Assembly (NCBI RefSeq): GCF_000002865.3
Contig: NW_001865045.1
Span: 189,573 to 253,572, forward strand
From: Monosiga brevicollis MX1
Taxonomy: Eukaryota > Opisthokonta > Choanoflagellata > Craspedida > Salpingoecidae
Direction: 5' to 3'
Length of the DNA: 64,000 nt
The notes under the pieces were generated by a model. That model made no database searches and was not told where the DNA came from. It saw only the letters and a list, made by a program, of their open reading frames with translations. A program made the position numbers and the translations under genes. Each line of letters starts with the position of its first letter. Position 1 is the stretch's first letter. Shown one piece after another: positions 34,248-44,700 of this stretch.

Positions 34248-36118
34248 CACTTGCCAACCAGGGCGGGACTGGCCGCCTCGAGGGCAGCCAAGGCAACTTG
34301 CGTCTGTTGGCGTACCACCTCGTGCTCATGGTCCTGGTGGGAAGTAACTGCGGCCCGCAGCGTGGCTACGGCATCTGCTGTCAGGGCCGAGTCGGCATGG
34401 GAGGCTAGTTGACTAATTACAGCCAAGCCATTGCAGAGCAGGTTGGGCATAGTGGCGCGCTTGAGGAAGGCTGCTATGCGAGGCACGACGTTATCTTCCA
34501 TGAGCTGTTGCAGACAGGCCGCGCTACCGGCCGTGGCCAGTGCCAGGCCCACTACCGATTCTTGTTGCAGCAAGGGGTGTTCCTCTTCGAGCATACGCAG
34601 CAGTGCATCGAAAGCACCGGCAGCTCCGAGAGGCTCGGTCACCTGTGACGAGCCGGCTGCCTTGATGAGGGCGGCCAAGAGGCGCGTGGCCTCGGCACGT
34701 ACGGCCAGCGTTTCGCTCTTGGAGAGGTGAACCAAGCGACTCGGTAGAGCTGGGATCTCCGAGTGGACCAGGTGTTCGAGGCGGTTACCATCAGCGCTTT
34801 GAACGAGGAAGCGCAGCACGCTGCATCCGAGGTATTGAAGCGGGGCCTGCGGGTCATCGATACACTTGTACACGGCAGCATAGCCCGTCGCATCCTGCAG
34901 CTGTGCGCGGTTGGCAGGAAGCTTGAGCAGGTTCTTCAGCGAGCTCAGGCCAGCGTGTTGCACAAAGCTGAGGTGCGAGGTGGCCAGTTGGGCCAGCTGG
35001 GTTATCAGCCCGGGCTGAGCGCCCAAGAGGGCGGCGTTGACATCGCTGCGGCATACATTGCCGACGGCAATGGCACCGGCGACCTTGAGCTCATCGTTGT
35101 CATGACGCATCCAGCGCACAAACTGCGTGAGAAGAGCATCTCGTGAGTCTTCCGTCCACAAGAGAGCCAGGCAGTCATCATCGCCCAGGACGACAGAGAG
35201 GCAGAGGGCAGCCACCTCCCCAGCTCGGTCAGTTCGGCTAGCGGCCACCAAGAGCTGGTTTAGCACGGTAGCATCAGCAAAAGCCTTGACAGCACGGTCT
35301 GATTTGCAGGTGGTGCGAAAGATTTGACCCAAGCACTGAAAATACTCCTCATCGGGGTCAGTCTCTGCCTCCTCTCCTTGGTTGACGGCTGCAGGGTCCA
35401 AGGGCGGTAGCTCCGGCAAGGCGAGCAACTGTTCCACCAGGCGCAGGGCCACAGCGGGTCGCAGTGCCTTTTCCATGGCCTCTTCCAGATCCGTGAACTG
35501 AGCCAGGGCTCGGACAGCCAGCTGCTGCTCCTGTTCGGTGCGGGCGGCAGTAAGCAGCCAGGCAAGCGAGTCCATCACCCCATGGGCCACCATGTCCTTG
35601 CGCAAGTCTGTTTCATCCGCTACTGTGTTGAGGAGAACGCCGGCGCTGATGGCACGGCTATTGTTGGAATCAGGCTCATCGGGGTTGCTCGCAGTCAATG
35701 CAGCCATGGCCGAGGCCAGCGCATCCACGCCATGTGCCTGGCGCAGAGCCTCCCGATTCGCACTATGGTCAAAGCACATGTTCCCCACCGCACGCAGGAC
35801 TTGCACGCGGGCCGCCGTGTCCTCCTGTGTCACGCTGTAGTTGAGAGCGCGCAGCATGGCCTCCAACAGGCTGGTGGCCGTGGTCACGACATCGCGGGCC
35901 GCCTCATCCGCAAAGATTCGCGCACAAAGACGACCGGCGGCCTCGATGGCACGGGGCTCTCCTAGAAGTGCCTCGGTAATGGGTGCCAGACTGCTGCGCA
36001 ACAGCAGAGCTGCATCGGCGTCCAGCTGTTCGTCAACCACGGAATCCCATGCCGTAGCGCCCTGCTGCAGATATGTCGCGACTGCCTCAGCAGCCAGTGC
36101 TCCTGTGTCCTCGCCCAT
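34247..36118 (-). CDS. RAP1GDS1: SmgGDS (RAP1GDS1)-like armadillo-repeat protein
   Basis: An intron-free frame of 623 residues (MGEDTGALAAEAVATYLQQG start, ALVGK end). The whole length is armadillo-type helical repeats. Diagnostic blocks: ELKVAGAIAVGNVCRSDVNA, FVQHAGLSSLKNLLKLPANR, LQYLGCSVLRFLVQSADGN, LAVRAEATRLLAALIKAAGS and LLQQESVVGLALATAGSAA, which line up with RAP1GDS1. In animals this cytosolic protein binds prenylated small GTPases (Rap1, Rho, Ras kin) through polybasic tails, promoting exchange or chaperoning them. Length matches the family. It is the only large multi-domain gene here with no visible intron, which may reflect intron loss. The stop codon overlaps a minus-strand AATAAA. 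Divergent with the AP-4 beta gene. Confidence 0.88.
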   Translation of the reverse strand: MGEDTGALAAEAVATYLQQGATAWDSVVDEQLDADAALLLRSSLAPITEALLGEPRAIEAAGRLCARIFADEAARDVVTTATSLLEAMLRALNYSVTQEDTAARVQVLRAVGNMCFDHSANREALRQAHGVDALASAMAALTASNPDEPDSNNSRAISAGVLLNTVADETDLRKDMVAHGVMDSLAWLLTAARTEQEQQLAVRALAQFTDLEEAMEKALRPAVALRLVEQLLALPELPPLDPAAVNQGEEAETDPDEEYFQCLGQIFRTTCKSDRAVKAFADATVLNQLLVAASRTDRAGEVAALCLSVVLGDDDCLALLWTEDSRDALLTQFVRWMRHDNDELKVAGAIAVGNVCRSDVNAALLGAQPGLITQLAQLATSHLSFVQHAGLSSLKNLLKLPANRAQLQDATGYAAVYKCIDDPQAPLQYLGCSVLRFLVQSADGNRLEHLVHSEIPALPSRLVHLSKSETLAVRAEATRLLAALIKAAGSSQVTEPLGAAGAFDALLRMLEEEHPLLQQESVVGLALATAGSAACLQQLMEDNVVPRIAAFLKRATMPNLLCNGLAVISQLASHADSALTADAVATLRAAVTSHQDHEHEVVRQQTQVALAALEAASPALVGK

Positions 36119-36318
36119 GTCACAGGCGCCTCGGATCGTTTAAGTCAGATCTGGTCCGTCAGAACCGACTTGATGAAGGAAAAAAGGAAAAAAAACAAGA
36201 CGAAGATAGCAGCCGCAATTCAATCTCCGTTGCCCTCCTCGCTTGCGCAGAGACAACCAACAGCGTCGCCGGCGTCGTTTCCGCCCTCCGTCTCAAACAG
36301 AAAAATGAATCGAGAGAG

Positions 36319-36433
<115 letters not shown>

Positions 36434-36483
36434 NNNNNNNNNNNNNNNNNNNNNNNNNNNNNNNNNNNNNNNNNNNNNNNNNN
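36434..36483. other. Assembly gap of exactly 50 Ns
   Basis: Fifty Ns join (GA)n on the left to ctctcgctcgctc on the right. The round number suggests a placeholder rather than a measured length. Confidence 0.98.
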
Positions 36484-36927
36484 CTCTCGCTCGCTCAAGG
36501 AGAGGTGCTACCAAATGAAAGAGCTCTCTTTTGTCGACTTACTCCTTTTGACGTCTTTCTCTCTCTCTCTCTCTCTCTCTCGTGGCGCTGCGACTGGTTT
36601 TCTGGCGGTATGTGCTGCTGACCTTCTGCCCCCGCCGGGTCTCTGCCTCCGCTGGGTCTTCTGCCTCCGGTGGCCTTCTGCCACCTCTTCTTGCTGTGTG
36701 GATTCAGTCCAGTCCAGCTGGTATCTGTTGAACCAGGTCCAGTGGGGTTTGGGCATTTGAATGGCCAGAGGCAGAGTCGGGGTGGGATCGAGGATGAGGA
36801 TTGGATGGGCCGATCGAGCAGCTAGTGGACATCTGAGACGTGCTCAGCATGGTGCCTTATGCGTGATGCCTGGCTGTTCTGTGATCTAGGAGTGAGGCGG
36901 TGTAACGGCCCCGCAACACCATCCGTC

Positions 36928-39900
36928 ATGGCGACCAAGGGCTACGAAAACAAGCGCTCAGAGGTCAACGAGCTGCGCACCCTCTTGCGCAACCCGGAGG
37001 TCCAGCGCGACCCCCAGCGCTATTGCGAGGTGGTGGAAAAGGTCACGCTGTACCAAACCCTGGGCCTCGATGTCTCCTCCCTCTTCAGTGACATGGTTTT
37101 GGTGCGTTCTTGGCGCCTGATGATAAACCACCTCCCTGTAACCTTGTGCCTCGCGCACCATGAGGAGCGAAGGAACACATTGCGCCTTTTCAAGCTCATC
37201 GTTCTGGCACGGCACACCCATATTGGCTCTGCACTTGCTAGGCGTGCGCTACGCGCAGTCTGGTCCAAAAAAAGCTCGTGTACCTATATCTCTGCAACTA
37301 TGCCCAATCCAATTCGGATCTGACCCTCCTCACAATCAACACGCTGCAAAAGGATTGCCGTGACACCAACCCCATGATTCGGGGCCTCGCTCTGCGCTCC
37401 ATGTGTGGTCTGCGGTGCGTTGTCGCCATTCATTTGCTCCGTACTTTGGTGGATCCTGGTGTTTCCCATGGCCACGACAGCGCCTTTTGCGATTGCTTTT
37501 GCTCGCGCCCGCCCATGGGCTATCACACCATCATTTTGGCATTTGAGCCCAGCGCCATGATTTGCGTCTTTGCCAATCGCAGCCGACTCATTTGCACTGC
37601 CTTGCTTGCCCCGCATTGCTCGCCCGCATTGCTCGTAGTGTGCCCAATCTGGTCGAGTACGTGTTGGTGCCTCTGAAAGACGGTTTGGCCGACAAAAGCC
37701 CCTACGTGCGCCAAACAGCCGTCATGGGTTGCGTCAAACTCTTTTACCTCGATCAGTCTTATGTCACGGACAACAATCTGGCCGAGAGCCTCCACGCCAT
37801 GATCCATGACCGCGACGCACAAGTCGTCGCCAACGCCGTCATTGCCCTCGAGGAGGTGCGGCGGCGTCTTGGGCGGCGTTGATTCCTGATCCCTACTTTG
37901 AACCAGCTCTCAGCGCTGCCAAACAAACATAATACTGCCATCGACCTTTCTTGCCTCATCGTCTCTGTTTTGGCTTCGGTCACTGCATCTCTTCTGCCGT
38001 GCTTTCTTCAGGTCTTGGCTGCGCGTGGTGGCATCATGCTCACGCAGGAGGTTGCCTACATGCTGTTCAACCGACTGCGCGAGTTTACGGAATGGAAGCA
38101 ATGTGCCGTCATGAACGTTCTTCTCCGCTACAAGCCCGCTTCGGACGATGAGGTCTTTAGCATCCTGGTGCGTTACCGGCACGCCATCCGTTTGCCAATG
38201 TGCCTGTCAATGCATGCGGCACTCACCATCTCGGCACACCCACGGGTCTTCATGGCATCGATGTGCCTTACCCGTGTCTGGATCCTCCTGGCAGAACATT
38301 GTCGATGAACGACTTAAGCACAGCAACACGGGTGTTGTACTTGGGGCTGCTCGCCTATTTCTGCACTTTACCGCAGAAATGGAGGACATTCAGGAAGACA
38401 TTTACGAGCGTCTCAAGGTCTGTTCATAGCCCTACTGTCGTGCCCCATCCGCGTGCTTTCCATTCTCGAGACGTCTTGAGCAAAGGCTACCGCCAACTCC
38501 CCATTGCTCTGCTCTACCACAGCACTTGTCAATTTGCTCAGGCTGACCAGCGTTTTGACTGTGCTTGCTCTGTGCGCCACCGACTAGACACCCCTCATCA
38601 CGCTCATGTCATCAGCCCCTGCGGAAGTATCTTTCAGTGTTCTTCACCACCTGCACACGCTGGTCAAGAAGCGCCCCGATGTGCTCGGTTAGATTGGATA
38701 CGTTTGTAACGTATGGGATTGTGGGGTGTGTCACCCTATTGTTTGCTGCAGTTAAAGCCTGGGCTGGCCCTCACGGTCGCGGATGTGTGCGCGGCTTTGT
38801 ATTTTTGCAGCCAAGGATTTCAAAGCCTTTTTCTGTCGTTTCTCCGACCCAGCCTATGTCAAGACCAAAAAGCTGGATGTGCTCGTGGATGTGGCCATGG
38901 AAAGCAACTTTGAGCCTATTGTTGAGGAGATGACCGCCTATGTGACAGACATTGATGTGGAGCGCGCCCGCCACGCCGTGCGTTGCGTGGGGCGCATTGC
39001 TGTTAAAGTGCCCGCGGCCGCCGAACACTGCACCACCGTGGTATGCCCTTACAAGTCAAGTGTGGCGCTTGCGCACCGACTGGATGCACCCTTATTGCAC
39101 CTCTCTGCTTCAGAATGCTCACGTTTTCTTTTTTTGTTGTGGGTGTGGGTGTAGCTGCTCGCGTTCCTCGAACTGAACAGCGAATACGTCACGGCCGAGA
39201 CCGTGATTGTGATGCGTGACTACTTGCGCCACTCGCCGTCCGACGCCGTGGACCTGCTGCCCCAGCTCTTTGAGCTCATTTCACCCGATCTCTTCGATGA
39301 TGAGTCGGATGCTCGTGCAGCTTTTGCATGGCTTCTGGGGGAATTTGGCGAACTTATTGAAGACGCCCCATATCTTCTTGAGGCTATGGTCGATGACGTC
39401 GAGGCTGAAGAGACCGCTGCTGTTCGCCTGCAATTGCTCAACTCAACGCTTAAACTCTTCTTCAAACGGCCTCCCGAGTGCCAGAAAATGCTCGGCCGTC
39501 TCTTGGAGACGCTGACCTCGGATGAGATTCAGCAAGACGTCCACGATCGCGCGCTTCTGTACTATCGACTCTTGCGTAGTAATCCTGACGAGGCTCGGCG
39601 CGTCATCAACGCCACCTTGCCGCCCATCCTTGATCATGACCGCTCAGCCATGACCGATATGGAACTGCGCGAGTTTAACACGCTAAGCGTTATCTATGGC
39701 CAACCCAGCATCAACTTCACCGTTCAACAGCCGCCCTACTGTACTTTTGGTACCATTGACCCCACCGCCGCTCTCAAGCAGGCTCAGCAAGCCAATGATG
39801 AGGATGAGGACGAGGAAGAGGAAGCCGATGACACGCCTTCCTTCACGCAAAGGTGATCCCTCCCTCCACTGCCTTGTGTCCACGTGCGAATTCTCGCTTC

Positions 39901-40530
39901 CGCACCGGTGCCCTCACTGCTTTTCGCGTGCCTGCCCCTGTCACTCATTTATAGCTCGCTCCTGGCTTTGCTGCCTTCTCCCAAGATCACGCCAGCTCAA
40001 TTTGAACAAATTTGGATGCAGAGTGAGATCAGGTACTTTTGAGTCACCCGCTGCCAGACCTGCTCACCCTTTGGTCCCCGGCTGAGCCTGGAAAGCATTT
40101 GGTTGCTGTTCCTGACCCGTCTGCCCCCCTCCCTCGCTAACTTGTGCATAGCGCGGTGGCCAAGGACATCATTGCGACAGTACCAACACCTTCGACGGCC
40201 TCAGAAATCGAAGCGGCCATGAGCAAGAGTGGTGTTGCCATGATGGCTTCCAGTCCACCTCAAAATAATGTCATCAAGTTTTATTTTTACGCCCAAGAGG
40301 TGCGTGCCGGGCTTCCATATGTCTTGTGGATCACCCTTACCGTGTTCCCTCACACCGCCGCTTCTTGTCTTTAGGCGGCTAGTGGTGCTTACCACTTGGT
40401 TGAAGCCACCCTCGAGCTTGACAGTCGCACCTTCTCAGCTAACATCAAGAGTACCGCACCTGAGAATGCACCCGTATTTGCGGCCGTCATTCGCGAAGCC
40501 CTCGCTGTCGGGCATTTGATTGAAATGTGA
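36928..40530 (+). CDS. AP4B1: AP-4 complex subunit beta
   Basis: Large beta subunit of the AP-4 adaptor, which sorts cargo at the trans-Golgi without clathrin. The start is ATG 36928. N-terminal trunk: [172 protein letters not shown] and [16 protein letters not shown]. These helical repeats match AP4B1 more closely than AP-1/2 beta; the PVYG-like motif [12 protein letters not shown] (about 39680) marks the trunk end. An acidic hinge ([12 protein letters not shown]) follows, then a short appendage-like domain ending GHLIEM at TGA 40528. At least eight introns interrupt the trunk. No clathrin box is visible in the hinge, which fits AP-4. Confidence 0.92.
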
Positions 40531-40799
40531 AGCACGGCGATGCATCGCAGTGCGAATTGATGCCGTTCATCCCCAAATCGGTTTTCTTAGTCCTGCAAAA
40601 CGTGATCAAGGCGAATCTTCATTCAGACTGAGAGTTTGGCTAGTCTTTTGCCAAAGAGAAAAGCGCGACGATCAAAGGTCATTTCACTAAATTCGACTCT
40701 TGTTTCGAACAGCTCATTTGTTCAGCGCAAGAGCACACTCGTACACACTCCGATGCTGTCAATCAAAAACAAGAAAACAAACACCGCCTCATGTCCAGT

Positions 40800-41531
40800 T
40801 TAATCCGAAGCACAAGCCGAGCAGCGCATCAAACCATTTTCATTACAGGCGGTGCAACGAAGGGCCACCATATCGCCAAAGTGCGCCGTCATCGAGCGCT
40901 TGTCGCCGCCGCACCAGGTGCACGGCACAAAGCGGCGATCGCCACATTCCCCACAAACGCCATGCTGCCCCAATTCTGTGCGCGGAACCGGTGCTAGCAA
41001 GGCAGCTAGCTTGCCCGTTTCATGCATACGCTCAACCGTCGAAGCATCACCGAGCAAATCACCATTGAAGAAGACAACCGGTGGTTGCACGCCTGGCGCC
41101 CGCTCCGAAAGTTCTTCCTGTATGTCTTTGCTCAGCGCCATGTCTCGCTCTTCAAAGGGCACGCGATAGCCTTGAAATAGACTGCGCATTTGACGACATG
41201 CTTGGCCTACGGCGCGCACTACTGAGAAAGAGGACGTATACAAGACGATTTTGCCGCCGAGCTCCTCTCCCACACGGGCTTCAAGATCGCGCAGAAGGTC
41301 TGCTTTGGAGATTGTCGTCTTGAGGGAGCGCTCAGCTCTCTGCAGGAGATTGCTCTTGGTCTTGCGCACCAGTCCAGCAGTGGCTGGGATTGATGATCGC
41401 CGTCGCCGCTCTGATCGTGATAAAGGGCGCTCCAACTCCGATGGGGTCGTGGCTGGAGGCGCTGCGTATGAGAGAGCTAGTTGCTGTACTCGTCCCACCA
41501 AAGGTAAAGAGTCACGCCGGCTGGAACGGCG
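40800..41531 (-). CDS. GRXCR1-like glutaredoxin-domain cysteine-rich protein (5' end incomplete)
   Basis: The glutaredoxin fold begins at KIVLYTSSFSVVRAVGQACR (about 41255) and continues through RSLFQGYRVPFEERDMALSK, PPVVFFNGDLLGDASTVERM (cis-Pro and GG-like loop) and ETGKLAALLAPV. It ends with four Cys pairs, CGEC, CTWC, CTAC and CSAC, inside FVPCTWCGGDKRSM and VALRCTACNENGLMRCSAC. This is the animal GRXCR1/plant GRXC-like cysteine-rich arrangement; in vertebrates GRXCR1 acts in stereocilia. The usual CxxC redox site is absent (TSSF), so thiol exchange is unlikely. The exon begins after an acceptor at 41531 (gtgacag); no in-frame ATG lies before the domain, so a first exon upstream is missing. 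The first 80 residues (RSERRRRSSIPATAG) are basic and disordered. Confidence 0.8.
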   Translation of the reverse strand, partial: RRSSRRDSLPLVGRVQQLALSYAAPPATTPSELERPLSRSERRRRSSIPATAGLVRKTKSNLLQRAERSLKTTISKADLLRDLEARVGEELGGKIVLYTSSFSVVRAVGQACRQMRSLFQGYRVPFEERDMALSKDIQEELSERAPGVQPPVVFFNGDLLGDASTVERMHETGKLAALLAPVPRTELGQHGVCGECGDRRFVPCTWCGGDKRSMTAHFGDMVALRCTACNENGLMRCSACASD

Positions 41532-41756
41532 CTGTCACATAGGTGCGAATACATGGAGTATGAGGGTCAAGAAGCTGGGGTTGAGCAGATCCGTTGGGCA
41601 AAGAGAAACCGACAGTGCTCCTATGCCAATTCTTTCACATTTAACTTTTTTTTTTTTTTTTTTTTTTTTTTGTGGAGGGGCTGTAATTATTTATTTTTGA
41701 CCCTGACTGTCTGATCTCATTTGTTTTAGGCACAACCACATCGCTTCCCGAGTCGT
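41532..41756. other. Short intergenic stretch with poly(T) and a minus-strand AATAAA
   Basis: The gap between the two minus-strand genes contains 26 Ts (41646-41671) and, on the minus strand, AATAAATAAT at 41686-41695. The GRXCR1-like first exon is expected here or beyond. Confidence 0.5.
41690..41695 (-). terminator. AATAAA poly(A) signal for the minus-strand NACHT gene
   Basis: AATAAA lies about 62 nt past the stop codon at 41757. A 26-nt A tract (minus strand, 41671-41646) begins 18 nt further on, at the distance where cleavage would be expected. Confidence 0.5.
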
Positions 41757-44700
41757 TCAACATACCCGAGTGGGACTGTCCAAGCGTGCTGCAGGCGTTT
41801 GTGCTGGCTCTTGAAATGCCTCAAGGCCCGCTGCCGCATTGTACACGGCGAGGAGGACGGCTTCTTCAAAACGCCGGAATGGCCGGTCCGGCAAGAAGCT
41901 GAACGTTTCGGCACATGCCAGAATAGGCTTGCCAAGGTCGGCAGCATCTACCAACTCTGCTACCTCCTATGGGCAATTGAATCACAAGTGCGGTACCCAG
42001 TCCGTATCAACGTAAACGTGAGATGAGACTGTGCTCAACAAATAAAAGCCTTTCCAGCAGAAAGGCCTGGCAAAGGTGGAGAAGACAACAACACAATGTC
42101 GCGAAAGTCGGCCCAACCTTGTAAATCAAGTCCCAAACCACCCAGCGTTGATCACCGTCGTCAAAGATGACATGACCCTCGTTTCCATTGGTCTGCCCAG
42201 AGAGACTGGCGTCCCATGCTGACTCAAACAGCGGATGGCGAGCCACAACGCGCGTCCCTTCAGCGCTTGCCTGGCCCTCGGCGGGTGTCAAGGGGTGGGA
42301 GGTGCGCAGTACATCTTTGCTTGGCAACCAGGCTAGCTTTCCCTGATCTTTGCCATGTGTATAGCGAACAAAAGCCAGAGGTCCGTCGGCCAGGCCCGCA
42401 TGTTGCGGGGCCAGCTGGCCTCGAAATTGTTCCAGCATGTCGCGTGCAATGTCTTCCACCGTCATCGTACCCGGGACCAAAGCGATGATCGGCAACAACG
42501 AGAAAGCCGGTTGCTCCGGCGCCAGCGGTGAGGCCATGTCCTGCATACGAGCCGTACCTTGGCTAAAGTCTGCAATCATTGGCGCCGGCAACGGGATGGG
42601 CTGACGCGTCCACGGACATACCACTGTGGCCTCGTAGTGGCCGGCAAGCTCGTTCCAGCGCTGTGCAGCCGTGCACACCAGCTTCTCATGCGGTGGCAGC
42701 AGACGGTGGATGGCTCCGGCATCATCCCCAGCCACCAGCTCTCCACCAGGACCGCGTAGCAATGCACCAATTGAGGCACCGATAAACAGACGGGCAACCG
42801 GCTCCTGCCGATGAAAATGCCAAATTGTGACCGTTTGATCGTCACCAGCGCAAGCCAGATGACGACCGTCGCCGCAAAACACGGCGGCATATACGCGATC
42901 CGTATGCTGCAAAGTACCACGAAGCGAGAACGTGTGCAAATCCCACAACACCACGAGTCCGTCGTGAAAAGCAACGGCCAGGGTTGTATCATCAAGGCTG
43001 ATGTCTATGCCGTAAATGGTCGAGTTGGGAACGCCTGCGGGTGCGCTGACCTCCCCCAGCAGTTGAAGAGGCTCGCATTGATAAATTTCCACCTTGCCTT
43101 TTGTGGAGATGGCCAGGCGCCGAGCGCTCTGGCTCACTCGCATTTGCTGACCGTTGACGTTGCCGGCCGTGGCGACCTGTTCATCGTCAAAGGCATCCAC
43201 AATATGCAGGCCATTGCCGCTGAACGCCAGGTGACGGCCATCCGGAAAGGCAGCCAAGCTACTCGTCACAACTCGCGATGATACTGCCGCCTGAGCCAGC
43301 CCCTCTGCGAGCCGCGTATAAACATCTGTGGCACGGTCGTGGGTGAAAACGGCCAATTGTCCTCTGGCGTCGGCAATGACCAGGCGTCCGTCGGCCAGCT
43401 CGACGGGGTTATAGCCCAAGGCCACAAAGGGCGAGCCGTCGGCATTGCATAATCGACTGTGCAGCGAGAGTGCGGGGTAGTGCCAGAGGTAAACGCCGCG
43501 GGGGCCGAATTGGCCCGTGGTGAGGAGTAAGCGGGTTCCTTGCAGCCAGCAGGTACCCATGATGCCTTGGCCAAAGCCCTCTGGACCAGATCGGCCCTGA
43601 GTCGGGTGAGTTTTGGCCGCAGCTAGATCCCAAACGAGGGCACGTTTATCCCAAATGCCGCCGCCAGTCACCAGCCACTCGGCACTGAGATCCAGCCCAA
43701 AAATGGTCCAAGAGTGGCCATAGAGCTGCGCTTGGACTTCGCCAGAGCCAATGTCCAAGACGGAAATGCGCTTGTCGGCACCTACGGTAACGACAGTTGT
43801 CTCTCGCACAGCCAAATTAGTGATGGCACCTGTATGGGGCGTGGTCAAGTTGGGAGCGACCGGTAAGAGCTGGGTCCGGCTCTTCAAAGACATTCGACGC
43901 AAATCGCAGCCATCCACGACATATAACACTTGAGACGACGCATGCCAGGCCAGCAGACGCAAGCCCAGGAGACGTTCACGCGCATCAAGACGATCCGGGG
44001 GTAGATGAGCCAGATCCGCATGGGCAATCTGCGTCAAAGCCTGGCCATCCCATTGAAGGGCTCGCACAGCTGTTGGTTGTTCCAGCAAATGACCATAGGA
44101 ATATACAAAGACCACGTTGGATGTGTGATCCACTGCCAAACCCAGCGGCGTGCCAACCTGAGGTACAGCCATACGCACGTACACATCTTGATGAAGACTG
44201 GGCGTTGTGTTGAAACAAAGCCGAACAGGCCAAATCAATGCCATTTAAACATGGCGTTGAGTCGAACTTACATCCGTAAAACGGGCAAGCTCACGCCGAG
44301 CCTGCAGGTCCCAGACCTGCACACAACCCGGCGTGACACGCGGGGTTGTATTGGCAAGAGCAGCCTGTGTCTCTGAGCAGGACACTACGGCAAGATTGTC
44401 ACCTAGGAGGGCTACATCCTGACACGCGCTAAGTATCACAGCACCAAATACCACAAGCAGGCACATGTGAGCAGGAAGCCTTGCATTGCGCCATTACAAC
44501 GACACTGGGAAAAAAAAAAAAAAAAGATGGCTGCCCTCTAATTGGATGGCATCGGCATACCCAGCAGCACAATCCAGGCGGTGAAGGATGGATAAATCTG
44601 CTGCTGCGACGAGGAGAACTTGACCATCATCAGAGGCAGCGAGCAAACGCGGAGCTGCTCCGGCTGGCTCGGACGGGGCAGGGGGAAGCACGGTCATGTT

